This document shows, piece after piece, positions 1 to 9,035 of a DNA stretch of 64,000 bases. This DNA comes from Sutcliffiella deserti. Lineage in GTDB: Bacteria; Bacillota; Bacilli; Bacillales; Bacillaceae_I. The notes below the pieces were generated by a model that made no database searches, was not told where the DNA came from, and saw nothing but the letters and a program-made list of their open reading frames with translations. Numbering within the stretch: position 1 is the stretch's first letter; each line of letters starts with the position of its first letter. The position numbers and the translations under genes are program-made. Where the stretch lies: assembly GCF_020037475.1 (NCBI RefSeq), contig NZ_JAIQDB010000001.1, forward strand, positions 248,001 to 312,000, in the 5' to 3' direction.

Positions 1-593
1 AGCTGCCAGTGCTTTTCACTTGCTCTTTTAGTCGAAACAATACCATCTATGATAAAAAGATTGTCTTCGCTATACTCGTCTTCTATTAATTGACTTCTTA
101 TTGTTTGTTTTAACAACGTACTGGAAACAAATAACCAGCGTTTATTAGCACAGACACTTGAAGCTACAATAGATTCCGTTTTTCCTACCCTTGGCATTCC
201 TCTAATTCCAATTAGTTTGTGTCCCTCTTGCTTAAACAACTCTGCCAAGAAGTCAACCAACAGACCTAGTTCATTTCTTACAAATCTAAATGTTTTCTTG
301 TCATCTGCGTCTCGTTGAATGTAACGACCATGTCTTACGGCTAAACGGTCACGTAATTTAGGCTCTCTAAGCTTGGTTACTGTTATATTATCCATTGTAT
401 TTAAAATAGATTCAAGCCTAACAATTTGCTCATTAGTATCGCTTAATAATAACATTCCACGTCGCGAGTCATCCACACCGTTAATTGTAACAATGTTTAT
501 GGAAAGCATCCCAAGTAAAGAGGCAATATCTCCAAGAAGACCCGGCCTGTTTATATGTATTTCATATTCTAAATACCACTCTTTTTTCTCCAT
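1..593 (-). CDS. ymfK: YmfK-like DUF3388 protein, 3' end cut off by the window
   Basis: Only the first 197 codons are present; the gene runs off the left edge. I start it at the ATG at 593 (protein begins MEKKEWYLEY). Residues about 8-70 look like an ACT regulatory fold (segment HINRPGLLGDIASLLGML). Around residue 125-140 a P-loop-like motif, GIRGMPRVGKTES, is visible, so a nucleotide-binding domain is likely. The position downstream of ymfI and ymfJ matches ymfK of Bacillus subtilis, a conserved gene of unknown function. An intrinsic terminator after ymfJ separates it from the upstream genes. Identity as the YmfK family is by order and sequence memory; the biochemical role is unknown. Confidence 0.8.
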   Translation of the reverse strand, partial: MEKKEWYLEYEIHINRPGLLGDIASLLGMLSINIVTINGVDDSRRGMLLLSDTNEQIVRLESILNTMDNITVTKLREPKLRDRLAVRHGRYIQRDADDKKTFRFVRNELGLLVDFLAELFKQEGHKLIGIRGMPRVGKTESIVASSVCANKRWLFVSSTLLKQTIRSQLIEDEYSEDNLFIIDGIVSTKRASEKHWQ

Positions 594-721
594 CAAACCA
601 CTCCAATCAGGAAAAACGTTCGTCCTAATCCCTTTGTTAACTCTATAATAGCTAATATTCAGGTAATAAGAAAGCAATTAGTTGTCTTTAATAAAAATTT
701 GAACAAAATACTTTAAAGAAG

Positions 722-751
722 CAAAAAAAAAGAGAGGTGTTCGCCTCTCTT
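722..751 (-). terminator. intrinsic terminator after ymfJ
   Basis: On the minus strand the arms AGAGAGG and CCTCTCT close on a short CGAACA loop and are followed by nine T residues. The hairpin begins at the ymfJ stop codon. It should end the ymfH-ymfI-ymfJ transcript before ymfK. Confidence 0.9.
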
Positions 752-1007
752 AGTGTGTCCCATTATTTTGAACTAATTTAACCATCATATTTGCAATGGC
801 ATGTTGTTCGTCAGGACTTGCCACTTTCCATAAGTCAGCAAGTACTCTCTCTTGTGGATTTTTTGCTTCTACTTCTTTTGCCAGATAATCACCAATTTCA
901 TAAGCAAGCTGGGAGATAGCACCATTGTCCATTCCTTCATGCTCTGCATGGTTCAAGCGGTCCCCTAAAAAACCTTTCCACTGATCCCAATTGTCTAACA
1001 CCGACAT
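750..1007 (-). CDS. ymfJ: YmfJ, small DUF3243 protein
   Basis: An 85-residue acidic protein beginning MSVLDNWDQWKGFLGDRL. I chose the ATG at 1007 because AAGGAGGGG lies 5 bases upstream; a longer reading frame starts 18 bases earlier but would place the ribosome site inside the gene. The length and the WDQWKGFLGDRLNHAE core fit the DUF3243 family (YmfJ of B. subtilis). No signal peptide, membrane segment or catalytic motif is visible. It follows ymfI by about 70 bases and is probably cotranscribed with it. Function is not known. Confidence 0.85.
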   Translation of the reverse strand: MSVLDNWDQWKGFLGDRLNHAEHEGMDNGAISQLAYEIGDYLAKEVEAKNPQERVLADLWKVASPDEQHAIANMMVKLVQNNGTH

Positions 1008-1076
1008 CTTAACCCCTCCTTCCACATATGTTCAAGAGTTAGTATGGCTAAGAGTAGACTCAATTATGCACCATAT

Positions 1077-1793
1077 TTAGTTCCATCCACCATTCACGCC
1101 TAAAATTTGGCCAGTGGTATAAGATGCTTTGCTGGAGATAAGAAAAGAAACCGTCTCTGCAATTTCTTTAGGGCTTGCAAACCTTCCCATAGGGATTTCT
1201 TCAGCTATCGATTTTTTTTCTTCTTCAGTGAAATGATGAAGCATTTTTGTTTGGACCGCACCGGGTGCCACAGCATTTACGCGAATTCCACTTGGAGCAA
1301 CTTCTTTTGCTAGAGCCTTAACAAAGGAAATTTGAGCACCTTTTACCATGGAATAAAGTACTTCACATGATGCGCCTATTTCTCCCCAAATGGAAGAGAT
1401 CACAACAATATTCCCTGTTTTATTAGTTACCATGCTTGGTAAAAATGCTTGGATAGCAGAGTATAATGACGTAACATTAAGCTGTATCATATTTTGTTTT
1501 GCTTCTTCTTCTATTTCGGTCATTAGTCCATAAAAGCTAGTTCCAGCTGTATAAATAAGGGTATCAATATTTCTGGTGATAGTATCTTGTAATATTTTAA
1601 CACCTTTAGTATCAGATAAATCCGCTTGTATTTTAACTATATTTTCGGAACCATATTTGTTTTCAAATTTTTGAATGGTAGTTATATCACGATGATAATG
1701 CAAGTAGGTAAAGTACCCATTTTCTATAAGGTTCGTTGCAATCGCACTTCCGATGTCCCCGCTTGCCCCTATAATTAAAGCTGTTTTTTTCAT
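1077..1793 (-). CDS. ymfI: YmfI, SDR-family reductase, probable EF-P 5-aminopentanone reductase
   Basis: A 238-residue short-chain dehydrogenase/reductase. The N terminus has the Rossmann glycine motif GASGDIGSAIA; the catalytic Ser (VVISSIWGE) and the YSMVK Tyr-x3-Lys pair follow near residues 135-155; AVAPGAV and the FLISSKASYTTGQILGVNGG tail are typical of FabG-like SDRs. Start is the ATG at 1793, with GAAGGTGA upstream, not the GTG/ATG 15 bases further out. In B. subtilis YmfI reduces the 5-aminopentanone group on the lysine of elongation factor P to 5-aminopentanol. The adjacent ymfF and ymfH support the same role. The function is by homology. Confidence 0.85.
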   Translation of the reverse strand: MKKTALIIGASGDIGSAIATNLIENGYFTYLHYHRDITTIQKFENKYGSENIVKIQADLSDTKGVKILQDTITRNIDTLIYTAGTSFYGLMTEIEEEAKQNMIQLNVTSLYSAIQAFLPSMVTNKTGNIVVISSIWGEIGASCEVLYSMVKGAQISFVKALAKEVAPSGIRVNAVAPGAVQTKMLHHFTEEEKKSIAEEIPMGRFASPKEIAETVSFLISSKASYTTGQILGVNGGWN

Positions 1794-1862
1794 TAATTTC
1801 ACCTTCATTATTTACTTTATGGCATGTTAAATACCGTTCCGTTGTATTTATATTTAAGCACC

Positions 1863-1948
1863 TGTTAAAACACCGCTATTGATTTTCAGCGTTTGGCTTC
1901 GCGTCCATGGGGCGCTTGGTAAGCCTGCTCGGCTAACGGACGCCACTG
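1863..1948 (+). repeat. partial copy of the GC-rich structured repeat (copy R1)
   Basis: Begins with the family edge TTAAAACACCGCT, continues through GGCTTCGCGTCCATGGGGCG and CTTGGTAAGCC, and stops after CTCGGCTAACG, so the right half is missing. GCGTCC and GGACGC could close a shortened hairpin. It lies about 70 bases upstream of the ymfI start codon. Confidence 0.75.
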
Positions 1949-1974
1949 AAAAAGTACATAATTTTAGGTTTTGG

Positions 1975-2118
1975 TTAAACACCGCTGTTACTTTCCGCAA
2001 ATGGCTTCGCTTATCCAGAGGGCGACCTTGAGCCTCCTCGGGCTATGCCCTGCGGGGTCTCAAGTTTGTCGCTACACCCCCGCTGGAGTCTACGCCATTT
2101 GCTCCAATCCACAGCTAG
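1975..2118 (+). repeat. full copy of the GC-rich structured repeat (copy R2)
   Basis: Family edge TTAAACACCGCTGTT at the left and CCAATCCACAGCT at the right. Outer stem GCAAATGGC (1997-2005) with GCCATTTGC (2094-2102); middle stem GCGACCTTGAG (2022-2032) with CTCAAG...GTCGC (2059-2072); tip AGCCTCCTCGGG...CCCTGCGGGGTCT. Both stems differ in sequence from other copies but stay paired. Confidence 0.9.
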
Positions 2119-2150
2119 AAACCACTCAAAACTAAATGTTTTCAGTTTTT

Positions 2151-2220
2151 CAGTGACCTTGGCTATCGCCTGAGGGGTCTTCCCTAAGCTGGAGTCTCCG
2201 CCTTTTTGCAATCCATAGCT
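2151..2220 (+). repeat. right half of a GC-rich structured repeat (copy R3)
   Basis: Contains GGCTATCGCCTGAGGGGTC, then TTCCCTAAGC, GGAGTCTCCGCCTTTTTGCA and ATCCATAGCT, the right-hand part of the family. The left part is missing, consistent with a truncated tandem neighbour of the full copy just before it. Confidence 0.75.
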
Positions 2221-2337
2221 ACAGCAGCACCTTTATAAAAAGATTGTTGCTATAAGCCCGTAAAAAATCGGCAGTTTAACATAGCCTAAAGAAAAAGAGT
2301 CTTGATAGATTCGATGTTCTAAGCGAACCAAATTGGA

Positions 2338-2391
2338 AAGGAGCCGATCCGATAACGCATTGGCTTTGGGCGTTATCAAATCGACTTCCTT
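2338..2391 (-). terminator. long hairpin after ymfH, probable terminator
   Basis: Directly after the ymfH stop codon the minus strand can fold GATAACGC with GCGTTATC, extended outward by GGAAGTCGAT with ATCGGCTCC, giving a stem of about 18 pairs with mismatches. The following T-run is short (TTTCC), so termination efficiency is uncertain. Confidence 0.6.
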
Positions 2392-3675
2392 TTATTTAGG
2401 AATAACTTGACAGACAGTGAATGCATCTTTCTTTATAAAGTCTTTTGCAACTTTTGTCACGTCAGATAGAGTTAGGCTTTCAAGCTGCGGGATTACTTCA
2501 AATAAATCCATATCGTTAAATGCATATCTTGTAAATTGATTGGCGATAAATTCAGGTGAATTTAATGCTCTAAGAAAAGAACCGATTTTTTTCTTTTTTA
2601 TTCTTTCAAGCTCTTCCTCTTTTACAGATGTTGGGTCAAAATTCAAAAGAATATCCTTGAGACTTTCTGCAAGTTTGTCTGGTTCTGATGTGTCTCCGCC
2701 AAGCATCGCAAACCCAAACCCCTTTTCCCCTGTATAGTCATAGGCAAATGTCTCATCAATAAGTCCACTTTCATAAAGCTTTTGATAATTTTCAGCGCTT
2801 TTACCGAATAAAAGATCAAGTATTACATTGACAGTTAATTCATGTTTCAATAGCTCGACACCTTGTTTTGTCGGGTTAGATTCTTTAATGCCTACTAGTG
2901 TTTTGGATGTATGGACATTCATTTTTAATACTTTCTTTTCTTGATGTACACTTAAAGGTTCTTCATCAAAATACCGGTTAATTTCTTGTGGATCCTTAAA
3001 AGCTTTTTTATTTTGATTTTCTTTAATAAACTTCATCATCTGCTCTGTATCCATCGGTCCGACAATAAATAATAACATATTACTCGGATGATAGAACGTT
3101 TCGTAACTGGTGTATAGAAGATCAGCGGTAATATCAGATATGGACTTTATTGTACCTGCAATGTCAATTTTAACTGGATGGTGATGGAACATACTTTCTA
3201 TTAGGCCAAAATACGCCCGCCAATCTGCATTGTCCTCATACATCGTGATTTCTTGACCGATAATACCTTTTTCTTTTTCCACCGTTTTTTCGGTAAAATA
3301 GGGACTCTGAACAAAATCCATTAAAGTTTCTAAATTTTCTTCCACATTGGAAGTGCTTGAAAAAAGATAGGCTGTCCTTGTGAAAGAAGTGAAAGCATTA
3401 GCTGATGCCCCTTGTTTACTAAAATCTTGAAAAACATCACCATGTTCCTTTTCAAACAATTTATGCTCGAGAAAGTGGGCGATTCCATCTGGAACTGTAA
3501 CAACATCTTTTCCATCTATAGGAACAAATTTATTATCGATGGAACCATATTTCGTTGTAAAGGTAGCATATGTTTTATTGAACCCATCTTTAGGTAGTAA
3601 ATAAACTTGCAAACCGTTTTCCATTTTCTCGTGATAAAGAGTTTCGGATAGTTGGTTAAATTTAATACTTTTCAT
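2392..3675 (-). CDS. ymfH: YmfH, M16-family zinc peptidase with intact HxxEH motif
   Basis: A 427-residue M16 (pitrilysin/insulinase-like) peptidase. The inverted zinc motif HFLEH is at about residues 65-69 (AHFLEHKLFE), with the downstream glutamate region around EKEKGIIGQEI. The ATG start at 3675 follows the ymfF stop directly, with AAGGAGG inside the ymfF 3' end, so the pair is translationally linked. YmfH carries the metal site and YmfF lacks it, the usual active/inactive pairing of bacterial M16 heterodimers. Both are associated with EF-P modification in B. subtilis annotations; the peptide or protein substrate is not established. Confidence 0.85.
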   Translation of the reverse strand: MKSIKFNQLSETLYHEKMENGLQVYLLPKDGFNKTYATFTTKYGSIDNKFVPIDGKDVVTVPDGIAHFLEHKLFEKEHGDVFQDFSKQGASANAFTSFTRTAYLFSSTSNVEENLETLMDFVQSPYFTEKTVEKEKGIIGQEITMYEDNADWRAYFGLIESMFHHHPVKIDIAGTIKSISDITADLLYTSYETFYHPSNMLLFIVGPMDTEQMMKFIKENQNKKAFKDPQEINRYFDEEPLSVHQEKKVLKMNVHTSKTLVGIKESNPTKQGVELLKHELTVNVILDLLFGKSAENYQKLYESGLIDETFAYDYTGEKGFGFAMLGGDTSEPDKLAESLKDILLNFDPTSVKEEELERIKKKKIGSFLRALNSPEFIANQFTRYAFNDMDLFEVIPQLESLTLSDVTKVAKDFIKKDAFTVCQVIPK

Positions 3676-4959
3676 TTATTTTGCCTCCTTTCCAGTTAAA
3701 AAGTAAATGGTATCAAGTTCAATTAGTTTGGCCACTTCTTGTATATCTTCCTTTGTTACTTTTTCAATACCATCAAGGAAAGCATCAACAGGTTTATCCA
3801 CTTTCGCTACTTCATTATTATAAAGCACCTCTATTAATCCGCGCGCAGTATCAATAGTTTCGAGTATTTGGTTCTTGATTACTGCTTTAGTTTGTAATAT
3901 TTCCGCTTCCGTGTACTCGCCCTGTTTCATCGCCTCAATTTGTTGATTGATAATACTGACCGCTTTATTATAATTTGCGAAGTCTATACCGGACATAACA
4001 AGAAGTAGCCCTTTATGACTCTCAACTCTTGAAGCAGCATAATAAGCTAAGCTTTCTTTTTCCCTTACATTGATAAATAATTTCGAATGAGAAAAACCAC
4101 CGAAAATTCCATTATAAACTTGCAGAGCATAATAAAGATTATCGTTAAACGTTACGTTGGTCCGATAACCTATATTAAGTTTTCCTTGCTTAATATCCTG
4201 TTCTTCTACCACTTCTTTTGGCTCATCCGTTAATTTTGGATGTGGCATTATCGCTGGAACACCTTTATGTTGCTGCTCATTCAAGGTGAAGTGTTTTTTT
4301 ACAATCCCTTCCAACTTTTCTTCCTCGATATCCCCTAGAATATATAAATGAATGTTGTTGGTCGCTAAAATTTCTTTGTAGTACTGATACAAGGTTTCTC
4401 CGGTAATTTCATCAATTTTCTCTTTCAATCCATTTGCCGGTAACCGATAAGGTTCTTCAGCACACATTTCTTCTATTAAGCGCTGGCTGGCATACCGCAT
4501 TTTATCATCATATACAGATTGAATTCTCTGTTTTAATGCTCTTTTTTCTTTTTCAACTGTTGTTTTTTCAAATGCGCCATTATCTGTAACTGGATGCAGG
4601 AGAACTTCGCTCAGAAGCTGAATCCCTTTTTCCAATAGCGGGGTTGAGTCTTTCAGGAACTTTTCATTGGCTATTTCCAATCGAAAGGTGATAATGTGCG
4701 ACTCCCCTTTTTTACTTAAATCAACGGCGAGGCTTGCTCCATATAACTCATCCAAATAGGATCGAAACTGGGATGCTTGAGGATGGGTTTTTGTACCATT
4801 TTGGAGAACGTATGGCAACAAGGCCCTTAGTGTTACATCTTCTTCAGATAAAGGTCCCAACACCTTTAAAATAAGGGTATTAGTTTTAAATTTTTCGGTT
4901 GGCACACTATGAACATTCAACCCTTTAAGGGAAAATGTTTGCTCATTAATAAGCTTCAA
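3676..4959 (-). CDS. ymfF: YmfF, catalytically degenerate M16-family subunit
   Basis: A 427-residue M16 homologue without HxxEH: where active members have the motif, this protein reads LPYVLQNGTKTHP. The C-terminal half keeps the arginine/tyrosine substrate-binding region (FINVREKESLAYYA). I start it at a TTG at 4959 because AAGGAGGAGA sits 4 bases upstream; the ATG further out (4995) has no ribosome site. It forms a two-gene unit with ymfH and probably acts as the non-catalytic partner. Its inactive status is read from sequence; its role in EF-P modification is from family annotation only. Confidence 0.82.
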   Translation of the reverse strand: MKLINEQTFSLKGLNVHSVPTEKFKTNTLILKVLGPLSEEDVTLRALLPYVLQNGTKTHPQASQFRSYLDELYGASLAVDLSKKGESHIITFRLEIANEKFLKDSTPLLEKGIQLLSEVLLHPVTDNGAFEKTTVEKEKRALKQRIQSVYDDKMRYASQRLIEEMCAEEPYRLPANGLKEKIDEITGETLYQYYKEILATNNIHLYILGDIEEEKLEGIVKKHFTLNEQQHKGVPAIMPHPKLTDEPKEVVEEQDIKQGKLNIGYRTNVTFNDNLYYALQVYNGIFGGFSHSKLFINVREKESLAYYAASRVESHKGLLLVMSGIDFANYNKAVSIINQQIEAMKQGEYTEAEILQTKAVIKNQILETIDTARGLIEVLYNNEVAKVDKPVDAFLDGIEKVTKEDIQEVAKLIELDTIYFLTGKEAK

Positions 4960-5198
4960 GAAATCTCCTCCTTGTCGGCAAAAATATAAGTACATGATGT
5001 TTCCCTGAATTTCATAAGGTATTCAATAAATATTGGAAATCAGTCAGTACTATTCTTTCATTAATAATGGAAATTTAGTCTTAATTCCAATATAACGGTT
5101 GATTAGAAAGTTTTACAAGTTAAAGGACTTAGGTGTTTAGTTTACATAATAATGTTATGGTCTATTAAAAGGAGAGAATTGCTGCTTTTTATGATATG

Positions 5199-5232
5199 CA
5201 AAAAGGATCTCCTTTTAGCACAAAGAGATCCT
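5199..5232 (-). terminator. intrinsic terminator after ymfC
   Basis: On the minus strand AGGATCTC pairs with GAGATCCT around a 13-base loop and is followed by TTTTTG. It lies 15 bases beyond the ymfC stop codon. Confidence 0.9.
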
Positions 5233-5246
5233 ACCTAGCACTTAAT

Positions 5247-5972
5247 TTATGGACGCTTTCTTAATACATGGAAACTAAATTTATCTGCGCGAAAATAATT
5301 AATGGAATATAATATCGGTTCATCCTCTTGATCATAGTGCATTTGCTTCAATACTAGCATAGCGGTTTCTGGTTCGCATTCCAATATTGGTGAGATTTTG
5401 TCATGGTACCCCACTGGTTCAATATGAGTAACGGCATAGGATACATACCTGCCAGCTTCTTGTTCTAATAGTTCTAGCAATGACTCGTTTTTGTATGACT
5501 GGTAGTCTTCCACTATTGATGTAGGAATTTTATCAATACAATATACCACTGGTTGATCATTAGCAGTTCTAACTCTTTCAAAATGAAGTAATTGTTCTAA
5601 TGAAGGATCATTAAATTTTTTAATGTCTTCTTCCGTTGGACTTTCAATCGTAGAAGTTAAAAAAATGGTTCCAGCCTTCATACCTGCTTGTGAAATCATT
5701 TCGGTTACACTGTTTAATTGTTCAATACCAGAGGAGAATACAGGTTTTGAGTTTACAAAAGTACCTACTCCATGACGACGTATAACAATGTTCTCTTCCT
5801 CTAGTACACGCAAAGCTTCTCTGAGAGTTGCCCGACTTACTCCCAAGCTACGCGAAAGTTCAAATTCAGATGGAAGTTTTTCTTTTTCTTTATAGATCTT
5901 ATTTTCGATATCTTGCTTTAATCTATCTACAACAAGTAAGTATAAGTGCCTACTGTCTGACCGAATCGACAT
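5247..5972 (-). CDS. ymfC: YmfC, GntR/HutC-type transcriptional regulator
   Basis: A 241-residue regulator. Residues about 8-78 form a GntR winged helix ([27 protein letters not shown] cut by HGVGTF), and about 95-238 resemble the UTRA effector domain of the HutC subfamily, with the conserved [18 protein letters not shown] region and the [10 protein letters not shown] end. The ATG at 5972 has GGGGGCAGG upstream. It has its own terminator and stands alone between spoIIIE and ymfF, the same place as in B. subtilis except that no ymfD-like transporter gene is present. Ligand and targets cannot be read from sequence; autoregulation is likely but not shown. Confidence 0.85.
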   Translation of the reverse strand: MSIRSDSRHLYLLVVDRLKQDIENKIYKEKEKLPSEFELSRSLGVSRATLREALRVLEEENIVIRRHGVGTFVNSKPVFSSGIEQLNSVTEMISQAGMKAGTIFLTSTIESPTEEDIKKFNDPSLEQLLHFERVRTANDQPVVYCIDKIPTSIVEDYQSYKNESLLELLEQEAGRYVSYAVTHIEPVGYHDKISPILECEPETAMLVLKQMHYDQEDEPILYSINYFRADKFSFHVLRKRP

Positions 5973-6217
5973 AAACCTGCCCCCATTAACCGTTTACACT
6001 CTTAAATTATGTATGCCCCTTTTATCCAAAATAATATAACACTATTCTGAAACAAAATAAATAGAAAATTAGTAATTCAGATTATTTAAATTATTGTCAT
6101 ATTGAAAATTAATATAAAAATATTCAAAAGGTCCTTGCAAATGCAAGAGTGGGTTCTACTGTAGCAATCCAACAAACATCATCAAATTGTACACAACAAA
6201 AAACCCTGGGACAAAAC
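5973..6217. other. AT-rich gap upstream of ymfC, no gene seen
   Basis: Together with the spoIIIE terminator this 341-base gap holds no credible reading frame. It must contain the ymfC promoter and any operator, but I could not pick a convincing -35/-10 pair or operator palindrome. Confidence 0.5.
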
Positions 6218-6260
6218 GAAAAAACCACAACTAAAATACGAATAATTTCAGTCGTGGCTT
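6218..6260 (-). terminator. intrinsic terminator after spoIIIE
   Basis: GCCACGACT pairs with AGTTGTGGT (two G-T wobbles) on the minus strand, followed by six T residues; it lies about 50 bases past the spoIIIE stop. Confidence 0.85.
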
Positions 6261-6313
6261 TAAATACCGTTATTGATTCTGTGTTGACTCATGATGAAAA
6301 GAGCTGACCCAAT

Positions 6314-8665
6314 TTATGATCCGACATCTTCACTGTTGTTTGTGACTAAGACCGTTCGTGGTTTACTTCCTTCATATGGTCCTACAACCCCTCTTGATTC
6401 CATTGCATCTATTAAACGGGCAGCCCTAGTATAGCCAATTCTAAACCGTCGTTGAAGCATGGATACGGAAGCTGTTTGCATTTCTAAAATAAGCTGTACT
6501 GCATCATCATAAAGATCATCATCCACTTCTTCTACTACTTCATTAATTTCTTGAGGTATCATTTCTTCTTGGTATTGTGCTTTTTGTTGATCAATAACAA
6601 AATCTACAACTCGCTGTACCTCTTCATCCGATAAAAATGCGCCCTGGACCCTCACTGGCTTAGAAGCACCTACAGGCAAGAACAGCATATCCCCTCTTCC
6701 CAATAGTTTTTCAGCGCCACCCATATCCAAAATGGTTCTTGAGTCGGTTTGAGAAGAAACGCTAAAAGCAATCCGAGACGGAATATTGGCTTTTATTACC
6801 CCTGTAATAACGTCTACAGAGGGTCTTTGCGTAGCGATAATTAGGTGAATACCTGCAGCACGTGCCATCTGTGCAAGCCGTGTTATACAGTCCTCTACTT
6901 CAGAAGAAGCAACCATCATCAAATCGGCTAATTCATCTACAATAACTACGATATAAGGCAAAGAAGGTTGCTTTGCTTCATCGTCTTGATTATGTCTTTT
7001 TATGTAATCATTATAACCCTCAATATTTCTTGTACCTGTATGAGAAAACAACTCATAGCGTCTCTCCATCTCGTTAACTACTTTTTTCAGAGCCTGAGCG
7101 GCTTTTTTAGGGTCCGTTACTACAGGTGCAAGTAAATGTGGAACACCATTGTACATATTTAATTCTACCATTTTCGGGTCGATCATCATCATTTTCACTT
7201 CATGAGGTTTAGCTCGTACAAGTAAACTAGTAATGATCCCATTAATGCAGACACTTTTCCCACTACCCGTTGCACCTGCAACTAGTAAATGGGGCATTTT
7301 ATTCAATTCAGCGACTATCGCCTCACCAGATATATCGCGACCAAGCCCAATCAGTAGTTTGGCATCCAAGTTTTCAGCTTGTTTTGTATCAAGTACCTCT
7401 CTAAGAGAAACCATGGCCACTTCGTTGTTTGGCACCTCAATGCCAATCGCGGATTTGCCAGGAATCGGAGCTTCTATTCTAATATCTTTTGCTGCTAATG
7501 CTAGAGCAAGGTCATCACTTAAATTAACAATTTTACTTACTTTAACTCCAACATCGGGATACACTTCATATTTTGTTACAGCCGGACCTAGGTGAACCTT
7601 AGTCACTTTTGCCTTAACACCAAAACTCGCAAATGTTTTTTCTAATTTTCTTGCATTTTGATAAATATTTTCATGTTCGGTTGTTTGGTGATTTACAACC
7701 GGTTCGTCCAATAAGTCCAAGGATGGTAGTTGATATTCTTTATTTTCCACTTCTGTAAAAGCCATTGGCGTTGCGATAATATCCTCCGATGCCCCTTCTG
7801 CTTTATTGTCAACTTCTTGTTTAACTCCATTTCCTTGCTTTTCATTCTCCCCTATTGCATGCTGCTCTGAACGATCATTAAATGATGAAATAATTGGTGG
7901 AGTAAGGGTATCCTCCTTATTACCATCTACAACAATAACCTCTTCCTCAATAGAGGATGGCACAGCTTTCTCTTTCTCTTTTTCTTTCTTTTCTTTTTGC
8001 TTTTCATTTTTGCGTTCTTTACTGTCTAATCTCCAAGCTTTCATATCTTCCATAAAAGCTAACCACTGATCTTTTACAAAAGAAAAAAGACCTAGTGCAA
8101 CTTTAATTACCGTATCATTTAATGATTTTCCGGTAACTAGAATAATACCTATTATTATAAAAATGGTTGCAATCCATTGAGCACCTTTAGCATCAAATAA
8201 AAGATGAAAAAGGGCATACAAGATGGCTCCCAGCATACCACCGCCTAGATCAGTGGTGCTTGTTTCTCCATTTACCTCGAACCAAAAGAGTTCCCATGTA
8301 TTCGCAATAACAGATGGATCAACAAAAGAACCACCTCTTGACAACATTTTAAATAATGTCACATGACTTAGTAAAAGTATCGACATTATAATAATATAAA
8401 CTCCTACAAGTTGCCTTGTGAAAAAGGGGGGCAAATCACGTTTCCATATAATATAGCCTGATAATATCAGCAGTCCGAGTAGCATAAGCATGTACCATTC
8501 GCCACTAAAAAAGCGAAACAATAAAACGAATGCTTGTCCCACCATTCCAAGCTTTGCAATAGCAATACACGTAATAGCTAATAAAAATAGACCCATCACT
8601 TCAAAGGTGACTGTTCTTTTCCATTCATTTCGATTTTTACTTTTTCTTTTTTTTCGCTTTGTCAT
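6314..8665 (-). CDS. spoIIIE: SpoIIIE/FtsK DNA translocase
   Basis: A 783-residue septal DNA pump that moves the chromosome into the forespore. Four to five membrane segments occupy residues about 20-185; a charged Lys/Glu-rich linker follows (about 215-330); the RecA-like motor has Walker A GATGSGKS near residue 463 and Walker [12 protein letters not shown]; the C-terminal gamma winged helix ([21 protein letters not shown]) reads SRS/KOPS-like DNA. Start: the second ATG (8665) is preferred, since GATAGGTGA overlaps the first ATG at 8674. Length matches B. subtilis SpoIIIE closely. Strong identity through the motor; certain call. Confidence 0.97.
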   Translation of the reverse strand: MTKRKKRKSKNRNEWKRTVTFEVMGLFLLAITCIAIAKLGMVGQAFVLLFRFFSGEWYMLMLLGLLILSGYIIWKRDLPPFFTRQLVGVYIIIMSILLLSHVTLFKMLSRGGSFVDPSVIANTWELFWFEVNGETSTTDLGGGMLGAILYALFHLLFDAKGAQWIATIFIIIGIILVTGKSLNDTVIKVALGLFSFVKDQWLAFMEDMKAWRLDSKERKNEKQKEKKEKEKEKAVPSSIEEEVIVVDGNKEDTLTPPIISSFNDRSEQHAIGENEKQGNGVKQEVDNKAEGASEDIIATPMAFTEVENKEYQLPSLDLLDEPVVNHQTTEHENIYQNARKLEKTFASFGVKAKVTKVHLGPAVTKYEVYPDVGVKVSKIVNLSDDLALALAAKDIRIEAPIPGKSAIGIEVPNNEVAMVSLREVLDTKQAENLDAKLLIGLGRDISGEAIVAELNKMPHLLVAGATGSGKSVCINGIITSLLVRAKPHEVKMMMIDPKMVELNMYNGVPHLLAPVVTDPKKAAQALKKVVNEMERRYELFSHTGTRNIEGYNDYIKRHNQDDEAKQPSLPYIVVIVDELADLMMVASSEVEDCITRLAQMARAAGIHLIIATQRPSVDVITGVIKANIPSRIAFSVSSQTDSRTILDMGGAEKLLGRGDMLFLPVGASKPVRVQGAFLSDEEVQRVVDFVIDQQKAQYQEEMIPQEINEVVEEVDDDLYDDAVQLILEMQTASVSMLQRRFRIGYTRAARLIDAMESRGVVGPYEGSKPRTVLVTNNSEDVGS

Positions 8666-8695
8666 TTCATTCACCTATCTACTAGCATAATGAGA

Positions 8696-8731
8696 AGAAG
8701 AAAGCAGCCAAACATTCCTGGCTGCTTTTTC
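8696..8731 (-). terminator. intrinsic terminator after ylzJ
   Basis: AAAGCAGCCA and TGGCTGCTTT form a 10-pair stem with an 8-base loop. The minus strand continues CTTCTTC, and the plus strand also ends in TTTTT, so it may work in both directions. It separates tepA-ylzJ from spoIIIE. Confidence 0.85.
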
Positions 8732-8819
8732 CTCTGATGCTTGTATTATATCATAAGCAACTATTCTTTAAAGGTTGTTTCAATAAAATATAGTTAAATT
8801 AGCAACCAGACATCTATTT

Positions 8820-9035
8820 CTATTCTCCTATATTTATCATTTGTCCTGGAGAATACTCGCTGTTCAGATAATGGGCTGGATCTGTACTGAGATTGCGGAC
8901 GATTTGATAAGAATTTGTTTCTGTTTTTTGAACCATTAATGAAATTCCGTTATAATCCACCACTCGTTGCTTTTCATACTCACTGTTCTCCACCGGGTAG
9001 ATTGCTTCATAAGGCATCATCGTATACAAAATCAT
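8820..9035 (-). CDS. ylzJ: YlzJ-like small protein
   Basis: A 71-residue protein starting [14 protein letters not shown]. The N-terminal ILYTMMP...IYP pattern is characteristic of YlzJ, which follows tepA in Bacillus. Its ATG overlaps the tepA stop by four bases (ATGA), so translation is coupled. No membrane segment or catalytic motif is visible, and no function is known. Confidence 0.85.
   Translation of the reverse strand: MILYTMMPYEAIYPVENSEYEKQRVVDYNGISLMVQKTETNSYQIVRNLSTDPAHYLNSEYSPGQMINIGE

Noticed and set aside
373..648. 91-codon plus-strand frame opposite ymfK
   Set aside because: The minus strand encodes a convincing ymfK with ACT-like and P-loop motifs; the plus-strand product has no such features.
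2011..2211. 66-codon minus-strand frame in the ymfI-ymfH gap
   Set aside because: It lies wholly within repeat copies R2 and R3.
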